Assembly (NCBI RefSeq): GCF_947179165.1
Contig: NC_077238.1
Coordinates: 45,824,293 to 45,888,292, forward strand
Source: Solanum dulcamara
Taxonomy: Eukaryota > Streptophyta > Magnoliopsida > Solanales > Solanaceae
DNA length: 64,000 bases
Direction: 5' to 3'
The notes under the pieces were generated by a model. The model worked only from the letters and a program-made list of their open reading frames with translations, did not search any database and was not told the origin of the DNA. Each line of letters begins with the position of its first letter. Within the stretch, counting starts at the first letter, position 1. The translations under genes were made by a program, and so were the position numbers. Positions 48,461-60,203 of this stretch are shown here, one piece after another.

Positions 48461-48576
48461 AACGCAACACGAAGAATTCCCAGAGAGGTCACCTATCCAA
48501 GTATTACTCTCGCCCAAACACGTTTAACTTTGAAATTTGGGTGGAATTTAGTGTGTTAATATCGGTATGATCATTT
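48461..48576 (-). pseudogene. 5S rRNA-derived sequence inside a Gypsy internal region (copy 2)
   Basis: The minus strand aligns end to end with plant 5S rRNA, from the complement of acgcaacacga (3' end of the RNA) to ggtatgatcat (5' end). The C-box complement gaggtcacctatcc and the A-box complement tactctcgcccaaacacgtttaa are clear. Most differences from 5S are C-to-T or G-to-A, as expected for decay of methylated DNA. It sits in the same context as the copy at 32955-33074 (gttgagtgcc.cgcac.ttattgcaagg on one side, gacatgagattat on the other). Confidence 0.9.
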
Positions 48577-49559
48577 GAGATGGAAGAATCTGAATTAGCA
48601 GCGGAGGAACGACATGAGATTATGTATCTAGAGTATTATAAGTTACGTTGAGAGAGTTTTGACACCACTAGGCAACCACCTCTGAGGGGAAAAATAAAAA
48701 CCCAAACGGTAAGGGTACCAATTGATTTCATTTAAACAAGGCAAGAAGTAATACATAAGGTCAAAGATTCCACAATACGACCTTGGCTACATGACTCATT
48801 TTGCACTCCATGGATAGCTGACTCTGGAGGGAATGTTACCAGCAGAATAACAATATTAGCCCATGCTCCTTCAATCAAAGGCTACTTACTCAGCGTAGAA
48901 TGTATGAAATTATAGGGTAAAGGGGGTAGGACCTTACGGAGTCCCCATAGCTACTATCCCAGATGAAGGAGCTCAAGTTATGGTTAACTACCGAAGGCCA
49001 GTCCGCAAAGAAACTAAGAAGACAAATAAGCCTTCATACACTACTTTACCCTTAGACTGATGGACAGACTAGGTCGACTAGCTACATGGTAGACGATATA
49101 TTAGGGCCTATGCGGTTGACCCAAAGGTAACTCAGAAAATTGCCTACCACCTGTAAGGAGTACTTATGATATTAACTATTGTTCTAGAATCCGGATTGCC
49201 CCATAAGAGACTTTGTGTGGCAGATAGTGTAGGTCGCCGATTGGTTGGGTAGGTGTTAGTAAAACTTGACTAATAAGCCCAGACGCAATATGCAGACAAT
49301 CAACATCGCTCTTTGGAAATTTAAGTGAGTGATTGGGTGTCTTTGAAGGTGTCGCCCATGAAAGGAGTAATGAGGTTCGGCAGGAAAGAAGAAGTTAAGC
49401 CCGAGATACATTGGTATTTACCAGACCATGTGTGGAATAGGAAAATTTTCCTATGAAGTGGCCCTACCATCCGATTTAAAAACAGTACCCCTAGTCTTCT
49501 ACCCGTCAATGTCCCATAACTGTATAAGTGAACCCTTCAAGAATATTCTCCATGGATAA

Positions 49560-49700
49560 AGTCAACGTAATAAAAGAATTATGCTATGAAGACCAATCTA
49601 TCGCCATCCTGAATCGACAGATTAGACGATCGTGGTTTAAGATGTGACTTCCATTAAAATATTGTGGCAAATAAAAAAATAGAAAGAGAAGGACCTGAGA
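49560..49700 (+). pseudogene. Chromodomain-like tail remnant, element 3
   Basis: Fragments around aatcgacagattag and attgtggcaaat (encoding NRQIR and ILWQI-like pieces) match the ends of the related remnants at 34240-34340, 39840-39920 and 43340-43430. Frameshifted. Confidence 0.6.
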
Positions 49701-49858
49701 AGTCAAAAAGGAGGTAGAAAGAAAATATCTGCACTTGTTCAGCATATACCAAAGGTAAACTAACCTCCAACTAAATTGGGAGAGGACGATTGTATAGTAC
49801 CCCTAAAATCCTCGTAAAACCCTATAAGACGAGTTAACATTTGAGGACGAATGTTCTA

Positions 49859-49871
49859 AAGGAGGGAATAA
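49859..49871 (+). promoter_or_regulatory. Polypurine tract before LTR D
   Basis: AAGGAGGGAATAA before the mutated LTR start TTTTACACCC. Confidence 0.7.
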
Positions 49872-52629
49872 TTTTACACCCTGCACTTTTGAACCTTAAA
49901 ATGTATTCCTAATCTTATTGAAAGTGGACATGTGACCCCTACTTTCCAAACACATGAAACAACCCTAAGGAAAGAAGAAAGCGACACCCTACAGTAGAGA
50001 AGGTTGTAAAATAGAGTTATAAGAATACGAAAGGAGTTGAAGGGACAAGTAATGAGTCATAGGACTCAATTTACCTACGTAAGATACTAACTTAGAAGTA
50101 TTACATGCTTAAACTACTTGAGGATATACCAAGCTTATGTAGCAGTGATTACATAGGCTCTTAAAATAAAACAAGATTATGAACCCACGAGAAAGATAAG
50201 AGAAGGACGTGTGGCTGCGTAGGAAGGCGACACGTGGAAACACCTTAAGCAAGTAGGTGACCCACCTTCTTGGGTTCAAGTAGGTGACCCACCTACTTGG
50301 GGGCGGGCCCCACCAAGGACACGTGGCAGCCCCTCATTGGTTGCATGGTTAAGGTAGCCTAATAAAGGCTTGACACGTGTCATCCTTAGAGGCTGACACA
50401 TGTCACCTCCTAAGGAACTATATATATATGTGTTTTGATGAAAATTCTTAAATTAAAATCATCCTTTATCACTTATAAAATAAGAGTGAGTTGAGAGAAA
50501 AATTTAGGAAACCTAAGGAGGGAGCTACGGGTTTGCCAAGGAAAAAAGGTAAGGTCTGATTTTGTTCCATAAATTAATTATTTGAGGTATAATATGGTGA
50601 TATAACGGTATTTAATAATGAAAAATTTAAGTTTGGAGCTGCAAACAGGGAATACAAATGGCCTGCTCAATTTCAGCACATTTAGAGAAGTTTCGAGGCG
50701 AGTTTTGATGAGTTTTAGCCAATTTCGGGTAAGGTAAGGTTTATACTTTCAATTTGGACTTTATGGGGTTTTTATGAAGTTTATTATTAACCTTATACAT
50801 GGCTGGAAGTATAAAAAAATCCGTGGAAAGACCCGACATTTGAAACAATCTATATTGAATTTGTCGTAGCTAAATTAAGTCGAATAGTGCGTTGTGTTTG
50901 TGGTGTGTTTATGATAGTCGTGTGGTGGTGTGTTAAGGTTATGGAATATGGTTTAAATAGGGCGTGGGTGCTTCTGGTTTCATCCACATGACCCTCCACT
51001 TCGCATAGTTAACGGTTTTACGAAATAAGGATTAAAAACACTCTTATGGTATCGTAGTTTTGGGCGAGTTGTTTGGAACTTATATTGCATCGTATTGTGA
51101 TATTTTTATGTTTTTTAGTTTCTAGTTGTTGTGTTTTTTGTGTATGCTAAGGTTTTTGAGTAGAAAGGAATTCGGATAGGGCATGTTATAGGGGATTTGC
51201 TGTCCGATTTTTGTTAACTCCTTAACTGGTTAAGGAACTAGTCGAGAAGGCGAATGAGGGGTTGAATTCTATGAATACTCATGTGTAGACTAAGGTGCTG
51301 GAAAGACAGGGGGTTTTAGTACTCATATTGCTTTTATGTTACTTAGGTTCAAAGAATGATAAGACGAACGGGATAGAAGTAAACCGTAACAGCTATGTAA
51401 AACTATCTCTTCTTTCTTTTGGCATGTCTTAGATGTAGACTATGGATGATGTAAGCTTTGGTGAAACTTCATTCTTAGGTTCTGAATATGACTTCAGGAC
51501 TCTTGATAACTTCCGGATGTTAAGACTATTAAAGTAGATAAACTCCTATTCCTCGAGTCTTGTATGTGACTGTATAGTGATTGATTAGACAAAACTCTTC
51601 TTTAAAAAAATTGGCTCTGAGGTAACCAATGCTCAGACCTCTATAAGATATTTCATACTGGTATATGTCTAATATTTCCAAAACTCCTTTTAACATAGTC
51701 CTTATTGACATTTAGAGGGTATACGTCAGATACTTCCTACCCTGATCTCCAAGTGATGGTTTACTTGATGACTTCAGTGATTCTCAGATAATGACTTAAA
51801 CTGTGTTTTGTTTCCCACTACTCCACTCAGGTATACTAAACACTTCTTCTCCTAGTCCCGGGCCGGTTATCAGATTCATGCTCAATTCCACTGCATTGTC
51901 CATCGCCCCTCACTAGAGGGCCGAGATACGTATGTATATATATGATGATATGTTGTAATAAGGAGGTGATGGTTCTATAGATATGATTCACCGGATCCCT
52001 GATAGGGCCGGCTATATTGTAAAATTTGAGCATGCATGATTTCACTTCCCTAGGTAAGGTTTGTGATTTGATATTTTATCCCCTGCCTCTCTATTTCAAA
52101 TATGCTTTTGGTCATATTATGTTATCTTTTACATACTCAGTACATATGTCGTACTGACCCCCTTTCTTTGGGGGGATGCAATTCATACCTGCAGGTACAG
52201 GTACAGGTTTTGGGAGTCCGCCAGCCTAGGATTCTGCCCAGCCAATTTGGAAGAAGCTCCATTAGATCGGAGCCTAGTTTTGGTGCTAATCCTTGAAGTA
52301 CATATTACGTTTGGTTATACAGAGGTACGACAGGAACCTTGTCCCGCCATATGTTAGCGTCACTACTCTTAGATGTCTATAGACATATATATGTGGGTTG
52401 TATATATAAGTTTTTCTCAGTTGGGTCTATATGAAAATTTGGAAAGGTTTATATGTATGGCAGCCTTATCGGCTTACGTGCCCTTCCATGTTATGATGAA
52501 AGAATCTATTTATGTATGAAAATGTTATACCCCACTGGGGTTCCAATTTGACTTGACCACAACGGATAGATATGTATACGAGGGTCCAAGTCGGACCCCA
52601 ATCGCTGCCTACAGGGTTGGGTCGTGATA
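49872..52629 (+). repeat. LTR D
   Basis: 3' LTR partner of LTR C. Starts TTTTACACCC (TG mutated) at 49872 and ends GGGTTGGGTCGTGATA at 52629, about 2.76 kb. The 27-bp tandem pair of aggtgacccacct type lies at 50255-50302. G-box elements and a TATA follow (see the regulatory entry). Confidence 0.82.
50230..50430 (+). promoter_or_regulatory. G-box / palindrome cluster and TATA of LTR D
   Basis: CACGTGG at 50231, CACGTGGC at 50320-50327, TGACACGTGTCA at 50371-50382 and TGACACATGTCA at 50394-50405, then TATATATATAT from 50419. CACGTGGC is the classical plant ABRE/G-box recognised by bZIP and bHLH proteins. The last palindrome is about 14 bp from the TATA. Confidence 0.65.
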
Positions 52630-52763
52630 TCTGTCAGCTGAGGATTCTGTTCAGCTCAGCCGAAAAAGGCTCTATTATCTTGGAGCCTAGTTTTTGGCAC
52701 TGGCCGCTGATGTATATCATTATTTTGTTATTCAGGGGTACGGCGGGGGCCCTGTCCCACCAG
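52630..52763 (+). repeat. LTR fragment E
   Basis: Plus-strand piece of the 3' third of the LTR (matches about 37158-37290 of LTR A), joined to the end of LTR D and facing the inverted LTR F. Confidence 0.78.
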
Positions 52764-52947
52764 CTGAAAGAGTTTTTTTCATTCATATCATATTATAAAA
52801 GGGCACGCAAGCCGATAAGGGTGCCATATCATAAAAACATTTACAACTGAGCAAACTCACAACAACTCAATATACATGTCTATAGACCTCTAAGAATAGT
52901 AATGGTAACATATGGCGAGACAGGGCCCCCGCCGTACCCCTGAATAA
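52728..52947. repeat. Perfect 29-bp inverted repeat at the E/F junction
   Basis: Arms 52728-52756 and 52919-52947 are exact reverse complements over 29 bp, GC-rich, separated by 162 bp. They are the same LTR segment carried once by fragment E (plus) and once by LTR F (minus). Confidence 0.92.
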
Positions 52948-55749
52948 ACACACATATATATATTAAATGACCAGTATCAAAAGTTAGGCTCTAGAATAGT
53001 GGAGCACTTCCAACATTACTAAGTACAAACCCTAAGCTGGCAGATCTCCAAAATGAACATCTGTACCTGCAGGCATGAAATTCAGTCCCCCCCCTGAAGA
53101 AATGAGGGTCAATACGATATATGTACTGAGTATATAAAGCACGGACTATAACAAGTAAGCCATTACCAGAACAGAAGGTTCAAAAATGACCAAAACATCC
53201 AGAATATAAAAATGCTTTTCATAACCACAGGTAATGTCTGAAGAAAAACATATGACATATTCGGCCCCATTATGGGACTCGGTAAACAAATACAAAATGT
53301 GGTCGCTGCCCCTTCACTGGCGCCACAGCACATCATAACTCCAGAGTAGGGAATATCTCCGTAAAATATCATACCATATCAGATGGTTATATTAGATCAT
53401 ATCATATTATATGTGTAAATGGCACATCATAACTCCACAAAAACCATGTACAGGTCATACCTGCCCCCTAACATCGGGGCACGGTGAACAATGCAGAGAA
53501 GCACGCATGATAACAAAACCTGACCCAGGTTCGGTGAAGGAAGCATTGAGGCATTCACGAGTGGAGTAGTGAGAAACTATATGCAATATAAAATACAAAA
53601 CATTTCTAAAGACTCGATAGACTAACTCCGATGCCAAGTCATATAAGAGGAATTGAGCGATAATCACAGTGCATGTCTTTCAGATGTCACGTCGGTCTAT
53701 GTCAAAATAGTCATTCTGAAATCATTTCCATATTTCAAGATATATTATGGGGCTCAATGGAATAATTAAAATAAACTATCATTAAAAATCAAGACAAGAA
53801 TCATATTAAGTACCTTTTGAAAGTCACTAGGTATTACATCAAAATGGAACTTCTGAAATTATATACTCGTATCAAAGCGCAATAAAATATCCTTTTGAAA
53901 CAAAGAAATTGGCCATCCTAGTGGCTCTAGGAATAGGAACTTCCTTGGAACCAAAAAAAAGTCATATATTAATTTCATAAGCCATGCCAAAAGAAAAATA
54001 ATTTTTTCATACTTATGTCGAAATATGCCAAGAGAAAGAATAAGCTTTACATACTTATACCAAAAATATGCTAAAAGGAGGAAACGTTAGCTTTACATAC
54101 CTCTTACGGACTACTCTTAACACATTCGCCTCATCATCTCTTGAACATATTTAACATGAAAGAAATACAAGCATCAAGAAACCTCAACTTTCCATCATCT
54201 TAAGTTACATACGAGTGTACATAGAACTCATCCCTTTGCTCGCCTTCTCGACTAGTTCCTTAGTTAGTTAAGGAATTAACGAAAATCGGGCAGCAGCTCC
54301 CCTATAATATGCCCTATCCAAATTTCCAATTAGATCCCTAATAACTACATCCAACCGAAAACAAAAATATGCAGATCATATACAATTAAAATATGGCAAC
54401 ATTACACAATATAAGCTCCAAACAACTTGACGAAAATTATAATATCAAAATAGGGTTTCTAGTATTTATTTTGCAAAACCTTTAATTGTACGAAATGAGA
54501 GGTCATGTGGATGCAACCAGAATCCCCCACACCTATTTTAGAATAATTTTAGGCCCTGCAATACACCACCACACACATGCAGCAGCACACCACAATCACA
54601 ACACCTTGCTTCGACTACAATTTAACTATAGCGACTCCAATTTAGTTTGATTTGAATGTTAAACATTTCTAATGACATTTTTACACTTCCAGCAGAATAA
54701 AAGGTATGTAATACACCCTATAACAAACTATAAACTTCAAATTGGGAGAAAAGACCTTATCTTACCCGAAATTGGCCAAAACGCGCCAAAATTGCACCTC
54801 GGAACTTCTCTAAAGTTGCTGAAATTTCGTGGCTGCTTGCTATCCATTTGGTGCTGCTCCAAAACATACCTTTACATCATTAAAACTTCTCATAATCTGT
54901 CGAAACCCTTACCAAAATATGGGAGAACAGAACCAAGTCATACCTTGCTAAAACCTACTAAAACTTATCTCGGTAGTTCTCTTAGTATGCTGAAAAATAG
55001 TGCGCTGTTTGTATCGCTTCTTCTCTGCCCCAAATAGAAATATTTCGTTATTAAACACCACTATATCACCATAGTATACCTTAAATAATTAATTCATGGA
55101 ACAAAATCAGAAACCTTACCTTAAATTGAGCCAACCCGTGGTTGCCCTCTCTTGCCTTCAATATTTTCCTCTTCTTTTTCCAAAGAGAACATGCTGAAAA
55201 TGAAGTATATCTCAGCATAATATACATATATACACCTACTTAGAAGGTTCCACATGGCATCCCCTTAGGGGTGACACGTTGCAGCATCCTAGGGCGCCAC
55301 CTCAGACCATTCGCTCACACACTGCCACATGGCAGTGGGGTCCACCCCAAGCTGCTGCATCACCTACTTGACCTTAAGTAGGTGTATAACCTACTTGCTT
55401 CGAATAGGCACGTTGTTTCCTTATTTATCTTTCATGAGCTCGTAATCTCATCTCACTTTACGAGCCTATGTATTTCTTACTACTTAATCTTGATGTGTAC
55501 TCAAGTATATTAGTTATATAAGACATCCAAGTTGGTATCTTACGTAAGAAAGTCGAGTCCTATGACCCATTACTTGGCCTCCAACTCCTTCTGGATTCTT
55601 ATAACCCTATTTCCAATATTCCCGGTTATGGGGTATCTCATTCTCCTTTACTTAGAGTTATTTGATACGTGGTGGATAACCTAGAGAACATAATACTTTT
55701 CAAAAGACTTAAGATAGTTTCCCAAGGTGCAAAAGTACGGGGCATAACA
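52764..55749 (-). repeat. LTR F, inverted
   Basis: Minus-strand LTR starting TGTTATGCCCCGTAC (end at 55749) and running down to about 52764, where its last about 150 bp are missing. Minus strand order is the same as in LTRs A-D and G: palindrome/G-box U3 part (about 55240-55310), central block, then the three-prime segment ending near ggtgccatatc. Minus and plus open frames in it (for example 53163-53372) are LTR by-products. Confidence 0.8.
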
Positions 55750-55785
55750 AACATTCTAGGACGAATGTTCTAAAGGGGGGAAGAA
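55750..55785 (+). promoter_or_regulatory. Internal end and polypurine tract before LTR G
   Basis: 36 bp between the inverted LTR F and LTR G: acattctaggacgaatgttc, then taaaggggggaaga. It is the usual 3' internal end of this family. Confidence 0.8.
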
Positions 55786-56362
55786 TGTTATACCCCGTAT
55801 GTTTGTATCTTGAAAGACTTTTGTATCTTGAGGGGTTTTTGAGTTTCTTGAAGTATTCTTAAGATTCTTAAGTTTCATGAAAGATTCCTAAGTTCTTGAA
55901 AGCTTCTTAGAAGTTACCATGTGAGACAGATAGGCTATAACACTATCAAACAACCATAAGGAAAGGAGAACGTGATACCCCATAGCAGGGAAGATTGGAA
56001 TTAAATTTATAGGAATTCGGAAGGAATTGGAGCCCAAGTAGTGAGTCGTAGGACCCAACTTACTTATGTAAACTATTACTTTGGATGTATTACATACGTA
56101 AGCTGACAACTTGGAAATTTTACATACTTAAGCTACTTGAGTACGTACCAAGCTTACGTAACAAGGATTACATAGATTCATAAAAAAAGACAAGATTACA
56201 AACCCACGAGGGGGAAAGGAGGGTGACTTGTTGCAAATTGAGAGAGTTCCACATGGTAGCATAAGAGAGTGACATGTGGCAGAAGTTGTATCAAGGTTGG
56301 TGGACCCCACATTCCATATGGCATCCCGTGAATGAAGGAATGGATATATTGGCCCAATGAGG

Positions 56363-56506
56363 GCTTGACATGTGTCACCACTTAGGGCTTGACATGTGTC
56401 ACCACTTAGGGCTTGACATGTGTCACCACTTAGGGCTTGACATGTGTCACTACTTAGGGCTTGACATGTGTCACCACTTAGGGGATGACATGTGTCCCCT
56501 CCTAAA
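56363..56506 (+). repeat. 24-bp tandem repeat in U3 of LTR G
   Basis: Six units: five nearly identical (starting at 56363, 56387, 56411, 56435, 56459) and one degenerate (56483). Each unit holds the palindrome TGACATGTGTCA followed by ccacttaggg. A TATA stretch starts 7 bp after the last unit. Confidence 0.93.
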
Positions 56507-58017
56507 GTTGCCTATATATATATATAATTTATGATTTTAAGTTCATCTTTATCCTACAAGTCATCTTATCTCCAAGAAAGTTAGAGCGAAGAAAGAGCTA
56601 CGGTTTTGGGAGGAGAAAAAGGTAAGTTCTCCAATTCTGTTCCGTGAATGAATTATATACGGTATGCCATAAAGGTATGAAGGTGTTAGTAATATAAATT
56701 TATGTTTCGAAGCAGCCCCAAAACCTTAACAAAAAGCTCCAAAGTTTCATCTGTGCTAAAGGAAATTCTGAGGCGAGTTCCAATAAGTTTTGGCGAGTTT
56801 TGGGTAAGGTAAAGTTTTCTCATTTGAAATGGAGTTTATGATGATGTTATGAGGTATATTAAATGTCTTGAATGAGGTTGGAAGTGGGAAAATTTCATAA
56901 GGACGCTTGACGTCAGGAAAAACTAAATTGAAGTCGTAGTAGATAAATTTAAGTCGAGTAGTGTGTTCTTGTTGTGGTGATGTAGGTTGGGGAATGTTTA
57001 AGTGCGTGTTGTAGGGATGGAAAGTACTAAAAATGGGGTGTGGGTGCTTTTTTTTCCAGTAACACGACCCTCCGTTTCATATGGTAAAAGATTTTACAAA
57101 ATAATGGCTAAGAACTCCATTATGGTATCGTAGTTCAGGGCTACTTAATTGGAGTTGTATTGGGTAATGTTTAAGTGATTTATTTATATATAGGCTTGTT
57201 GTTGTTGTTTTTGGTATGGTTGTTCATATTTTGGCTGAGTTGAAATCTCAGGGATGTTGAAGTTATAAGGGAGATGCTGCCCAATTTAAAGTAACATCGG
57301 AGCTAGGAATAAGCTAAGCAAAATGGATAAGGAAATGATTCCTATGGATACGTGGATGTAGAGTTGGAAATCAGACAGTGAAATTTTATTAACCATAGTA
57401 TTACTTTCATGTTAAATAGGTTCAAGAGACAATGAGTCAAATGTTTTAGGAGTAATCCGTAAGAGGTATGTAAAGCTAATCGTTCCTTCTTTTGGCAAGT
57501 CTTTGGCATAAGGATGTAAAGCTAACCGTTCTTTCTCTTGGAATATTTTGATATAAGTATATAAAGCTAATCTTCCTTTTTTGCAAGGTTTTTAGGAAAC
57601 AACTAAATGACTTTTATATGATTCCAAGGAAGTTCCTGTTTGTAGTGCCGCTAGGATGGCCAACTTCTTGATTTTCCAAAGGATATTTTATCATGCCTAG
57701 ATACGTGTATATGATTCCAAAAGATCTATTTGGATATAACTCATATTGATATTCAAAAAGTACTTGATATGATTCTTGTCTTGATTTTTGAATAATAGCT
57801 TATTTTGTTAACTCCATCGAGTCTCAAAAATGATTTAAAGTGCATTTAGTTTCTCTCTACTCCACTCGTGGATGCCTTAATTCTTCCATCACCGAGCCTG
57901 GGTCAGGTTTTGTTATCATGCGTACTTCTCTTCATCATTCGTCATGCCCCGACGTAAGGGGGCAGGTACGCCCTGTACATGGGTTTGAATAGTGGAGTTA
58001 TGATGTGCCATGTACAC

Positions 58018-58065
58018 ATATGATATGATATGATATGATATGACCATCTGATATGATATGATATT
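58018..58065. repeat. ATGAT pentanucleotide microsatellite in LTR G
   Basis: Two runs of tgata-type units (58018-58041 and 58051-58065) split by accatc. A worn counterpart lies at about 53380-53412 in inverted LTR F. Confidence 0.85.
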
Positions 58066-58759
58066 TTATGAAGATATTCTTTACTTTGGAGTTATGATGT
58101 GCTGTGGCGCCACTGATGGGGTGGCGACCATAATTTGTTCACCGAGTCCCATAATAGGGCTGAATATGGCATATGTTTTTCTGCATACATTATCTGTGGT
58201 TATGAAAAGTATTTTGATATTCTGGATATTTTGCTCATTTTTTCACCTTCTATTCTAGTAATGGTTTTACCTATTACAATCCATGTTTTACATACTCAGT
58301 GCATTATCCGTACTGACCCCTTTCTTTGGGGGCTGCATTACATGCCCGTAGGTACATACGCTTGTTTTGTCGATCCGCTTTCTTAGGACTTCCACTCTGC
58401 TGATTGACGGTGCTTCTTTAACCGGAGCCCTACTTTGGTACTAACTTTTCTGTTGCATATTTGTACATATTTTTCAAGGGTACGATGGGGCCCTGTCCTA
58501 TTATATGATTAGGCTATCATTCTGTAGAGGTTTGTAGACTTGTGTTGTGGGTTCTGTGGGTCTTGTATATATGTTCTAGACATTTATGTTCCGTGACGGC
58601 CTTGACGACCTTCGTGTACTACAACTGCTTTCATGTGCTCCTTAGCGACCTCTGTTGATTTTTACATTTGTTTCTTCTGCTAACATGCTAAGTGAGGCTA
58701 AAGGTACGTTGGGTGCCCAACTCGAGCACTAATCACGGCCTATAGAGTGGGTCGTGACA

Positions 58760-60069
58760 GTAGTAACTTCTAAAGTAGCAGGTAGCATTTGTCAAAGCAA
58801 AAGTAAGGAATAAAGGCAAAACTGGAGTTATGAGTCAATATTATGACTCGTTCAAATGTGTACGAGTCATAAAGACATCTCTAGAAGAGACCACAATAGT
58901 TGAAAGCGAGGACTTGATCTACGAATGACGTACACGAGTTATTTTGAAGATTACAAGTCGTAGAAGTCATTTGTGAAGTAGAAGAGTTCATCAGTGCAAG
59001 GGGCTGTGTTACGATTTGGGTCTGTGACTTGTCAACCTGAAGACAATCCATAGTAGCAAGTAGTACAACCCAACCGACATAAATTTTACTGTTCTTTCAT
59101 GGTTATTTTCAATTAGGATTAGTTGTCTATAAATACATTCTTTAGGTTTATTTTTGTACTATGCATATTTTTTATGTTTGAGAATTAAGCTTGAACTACT
59201 TTTGGGCTTTTATTCTTGAATTTTTGGTTTTTGTTATCACCGTTTAGATTCAGATTTTATTTGAAGATTTTTGATTCTCTTATTCATTACTGTAAGTGCA
59301 TGAATTATTTTAAACAAAATATTTTTGATTGTGATCATATAGTTATGAGTAGCTAATTCTACAACTAGGGTTATGGAAAAAATGAAAAATTAATAACATA
59401 GACATAATAAAAAGTAATTCTTGAATAGTATGCATGCATTTATTGTTTTTCCCTTCTCTTTGATTGGTTTTTAATGATGGCCAGCATTAGAAACCACATT
59501 ATTCTTACTTACCGGATGAAAGAGGTAACATATGAAAAAAGGAAATAAAAAAAGAGATTTAGATCTAGTCATCTTCATCTAATTATCTAAAATGAATCAT
59601 GGGATAGCTAAATCTGAGATCATTGGTAAGCGTTAGAAAAGCATACACTCGAAGATGGATCCACTTGCATAGTTAAATTTACTTATTGTTCATATAAAGG
59701 ACTTAGGTGAACTTAATTTACCTATTCAACATGTAACAAACTAGAAATGGATTACTAATAGAAAAGGTCTACACAGTCAAGGATTCATAGGGACAATGTA
59801 CACCCTAGTTTTGTTTCATATTGATTTTTAGCCATATTAAACTATTGCTTTCTTACTTGATATTTACTATTTGATTTCATAATTAATTCTACTAAAACCC
59901 ACCACCCCCTTTCTTTACGGAAATATTTTGATTACCAACACAAATAATGAATGATTAACCTAAGTCTAAACCATAGTCCATGAGGTATCAACCCTAACCG
60001 TTGTTAGGTTCTATATTTGATCAACGACCGCTTTATACTTATTTATGAAAGTGTAATTAGGGCATATCA
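58760..60069 (+). repeat. 5' LTR of Athila-like element, start uncertain
   Basis: Follows the end of LTR G and runs to ...GGGCATATCA at 60069, five bases before an Athila-type PBS. It includes gagtcat/actcg repeats near 58830-58990, a TATA-like region near 59130 and T-rich downstream sequence. The 5' terminus was not identified. Confidence 0.65.
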
Positions 60070-60074
60070 AATTT

Positions 60075-60092
60075 TGGTGCCGTTGCCGGAGA
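60075..60092 (+). promoter_or_regulatory. Primer binding site, tRNA-Asp type
   Basis: TGGTGCCGTTGCCGGAGA, two changes from the TGGCGCCGTTGCCGGGGA form described for Athila/Calypso-type elements. Confidence 0.85.
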
Positions 60093-60203
60093 ATAAGGCA
60101 TTTAGATTAAATTAATCTTTATTATTTGATTTGTGGTCATTATTTTCTTATTTTACCTTCATTTCTTTTTGTTTGTGGTGAAACATGTTTTGAATCCTAG
60201 TGC

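Larger units (their letters stand above)
47546..49858 (+). mobile_element. Internal region of array element 3 (3' part)
   Basis: Non-coding or heavily decayed sequence homologous to 32627-34540. It includes the antisense 5S-derived segment at 48461-48576 and a worn chromodomain-like tail at about 49560-49700. RT, RNase H and integrase core are not recognised. 47546-48230 shows no identifiable domain. Confidence 0.7.
55786..58759 (+). repeat. LTR G
   Basis: Starts TGTTATACCCCGTATG at 55786 and ends GTGGGTCGTGACA at 58759, about 2.97 kb. It is the closest relative of LTR F and forms a large inverted repeat with it. U3 has a 24-bp tandem array, then TATA at 56513-56526. No PBS follows; Athila-like sequence begins. 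Confidence 0.83.

Noticed and set aside
53163..53372. Open frame with a hydrophobic end, similar to the one at 58058-58258
   Set aside because: Both are the same LTR segment in inverted LTRs F and G. Similar peptides follow from DNA homology; LTRs A-D do not show it clearly. No evidence for translation.
54672..55037. 121-codon plus-strand open frame in LTR F
   Set aside because: Antisense to LTR F, no similarity to a known protein, and not maintained in LTR G.
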